Shown piece after piece: positions 5,666 through 5,843 of a DNA stretch of 5,843 nucleotides. Source of the DNA: Sphingomonadaceae bacterium. Its GTDB lineage: Bacteria; Pseudomonadota; Alphaproteobacteria; Sphingomonadales; Sphingomonadaceae. The position numbers were made by a program, and so were the translations under genes. The notes below the pieces were generated by a model. That model ran no database searches. It was not told where the DNA came from and was given only the letters and a program-made list of their open reading frames with translations. Numbering within the stretch: the first letter of the stretch is position 1; every line of letters starts with the position of its first letter. The stretch lies in NCBI GenBank assembly GCA_020446665.1, contig JAGREF010000083.1, forward strand, positions 1-5,843. Direction: 5' to 3'.

Positions 5666-5843
5666 TCCGGATCGCAATCGCCAACCAGAAGGGCGGGGTG
5701 GGCAAGACCACCACCGCTATCAATATCGCCACGGCAATGGCGGCGACCGGATGGAAGACCCTGCTGGTTGACCTCGACCCGCAAGGAAATGCCTCGACAG
5801 GCATGGGAATTGGCAACGATGCGCGCGAGAATTCCAGCTATGA
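5662..5843 (+). CDS. parA: Chromosome-partitioning ATPase ParA (N-terminal part, cut by window end)
   Basis: Sixty codons are visible before the window ends, with no stop. ParA is the Walker-type ATPase that, with ParB bound at parS, moves newly replicated origins apart. The visible part starts [17 protein letters not shown] with the deviant Walker A box KGGVGKTT at residues 10-17. This box includes Lys10, the signature lysine of ParA/MinD ATPases, and the catalytic-loop Lys15. It continues with the Walker A-prime strand [10 protein letters not shown] (34-43). The gene begins within the rsmG stop (ATGA overlap), so it is probably translated from the mnmG-rsmG message. A family-typical protein would be about 260 residues, so some 200 lie outside the window, and parB is expected to follow. 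Four parS sites upstream support the chromosomal ParA identity over a plasmid or orphan MinD-like ATPase. Confidence 0.95.
   Translation, partial: MIRIAIANQKGGVGKTTTAINIATAMAATGWKTLLVDLDPQGNASTGMGIGNDARENSSY

Overview
This 5.8 kb window looks like the chromosome of an alphaproteobacterium, most likely a sphingomonad (Sphingomonadales, e.g. Erythrobacteraceae or Sphingomonadaceae). The reasons are the gene order mnmE-mnmG-rsmG-parA, which is the usual origin-proximal arrangement in this class, a small DUF6489-like protein ahead of mnmE, the high G+C content, and ParB-type centromere sites (parS) scattered among these genes. The genus assignment is inference.

Left part (1-1390). The first 273 bases are a compact non-autonomous element with 35-bp terminal inverted repeats (33 of 35 positions match, the outer 25 perfectly). 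It has no transposase and looks like a MITE. Its right end supplies the last base of the stop codon of a minus-strand gene for an NTF2/SnoaL-like protein (270-686). That gene follows a dienelactone hydrolase-family gene (692-1390, minus) after only 5 bp, so the two form a small operon read leftward.

Middle and right part (1511-5843, all plus strand). A 120-bp divergent intergenic region separates the hydrolase from a short DUF6489-like gene (1511-1765). Then come mnmE (1792-3066) and mnmG (3171-5027), the two subunits of the tRNA wobble-uridine modification enzyme. Next is rsmG (5024-5665), a 16S rRNA m7G methyltransferase. The start of the chromosome-partitioning ATPase gene parA (5662 onward) is cut by the window end. 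mnmG/rsmG and rsmG/parA each overlap by ATGA, so these three are probably translationally coupled.

The most notable feature is a cluster of four parS palindromes (cores at 3068-3081, 3118-3131, 4576-4589 and 5578-5591). Two fill the mnmE-mnmG intergenic gap, beside a candidate promoter that could give a near-leaderless mnmG mRNA. The other two lie inside coding sequence. The one in mnmG coincides with codons for a Ser-Thr-Trp stretch that I recall also being present in E. coli MnmG. The one in rsmG encodes a Phe-His-Val-Glu-His stretch near the C-terminus. The same DNA therefore appears to serve as both centromere and protein code. parB, expected just downstream of parA, is outside the window. 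No tRNA, rRNA, CRISPR array or convincing intrinsic terminator was seen.
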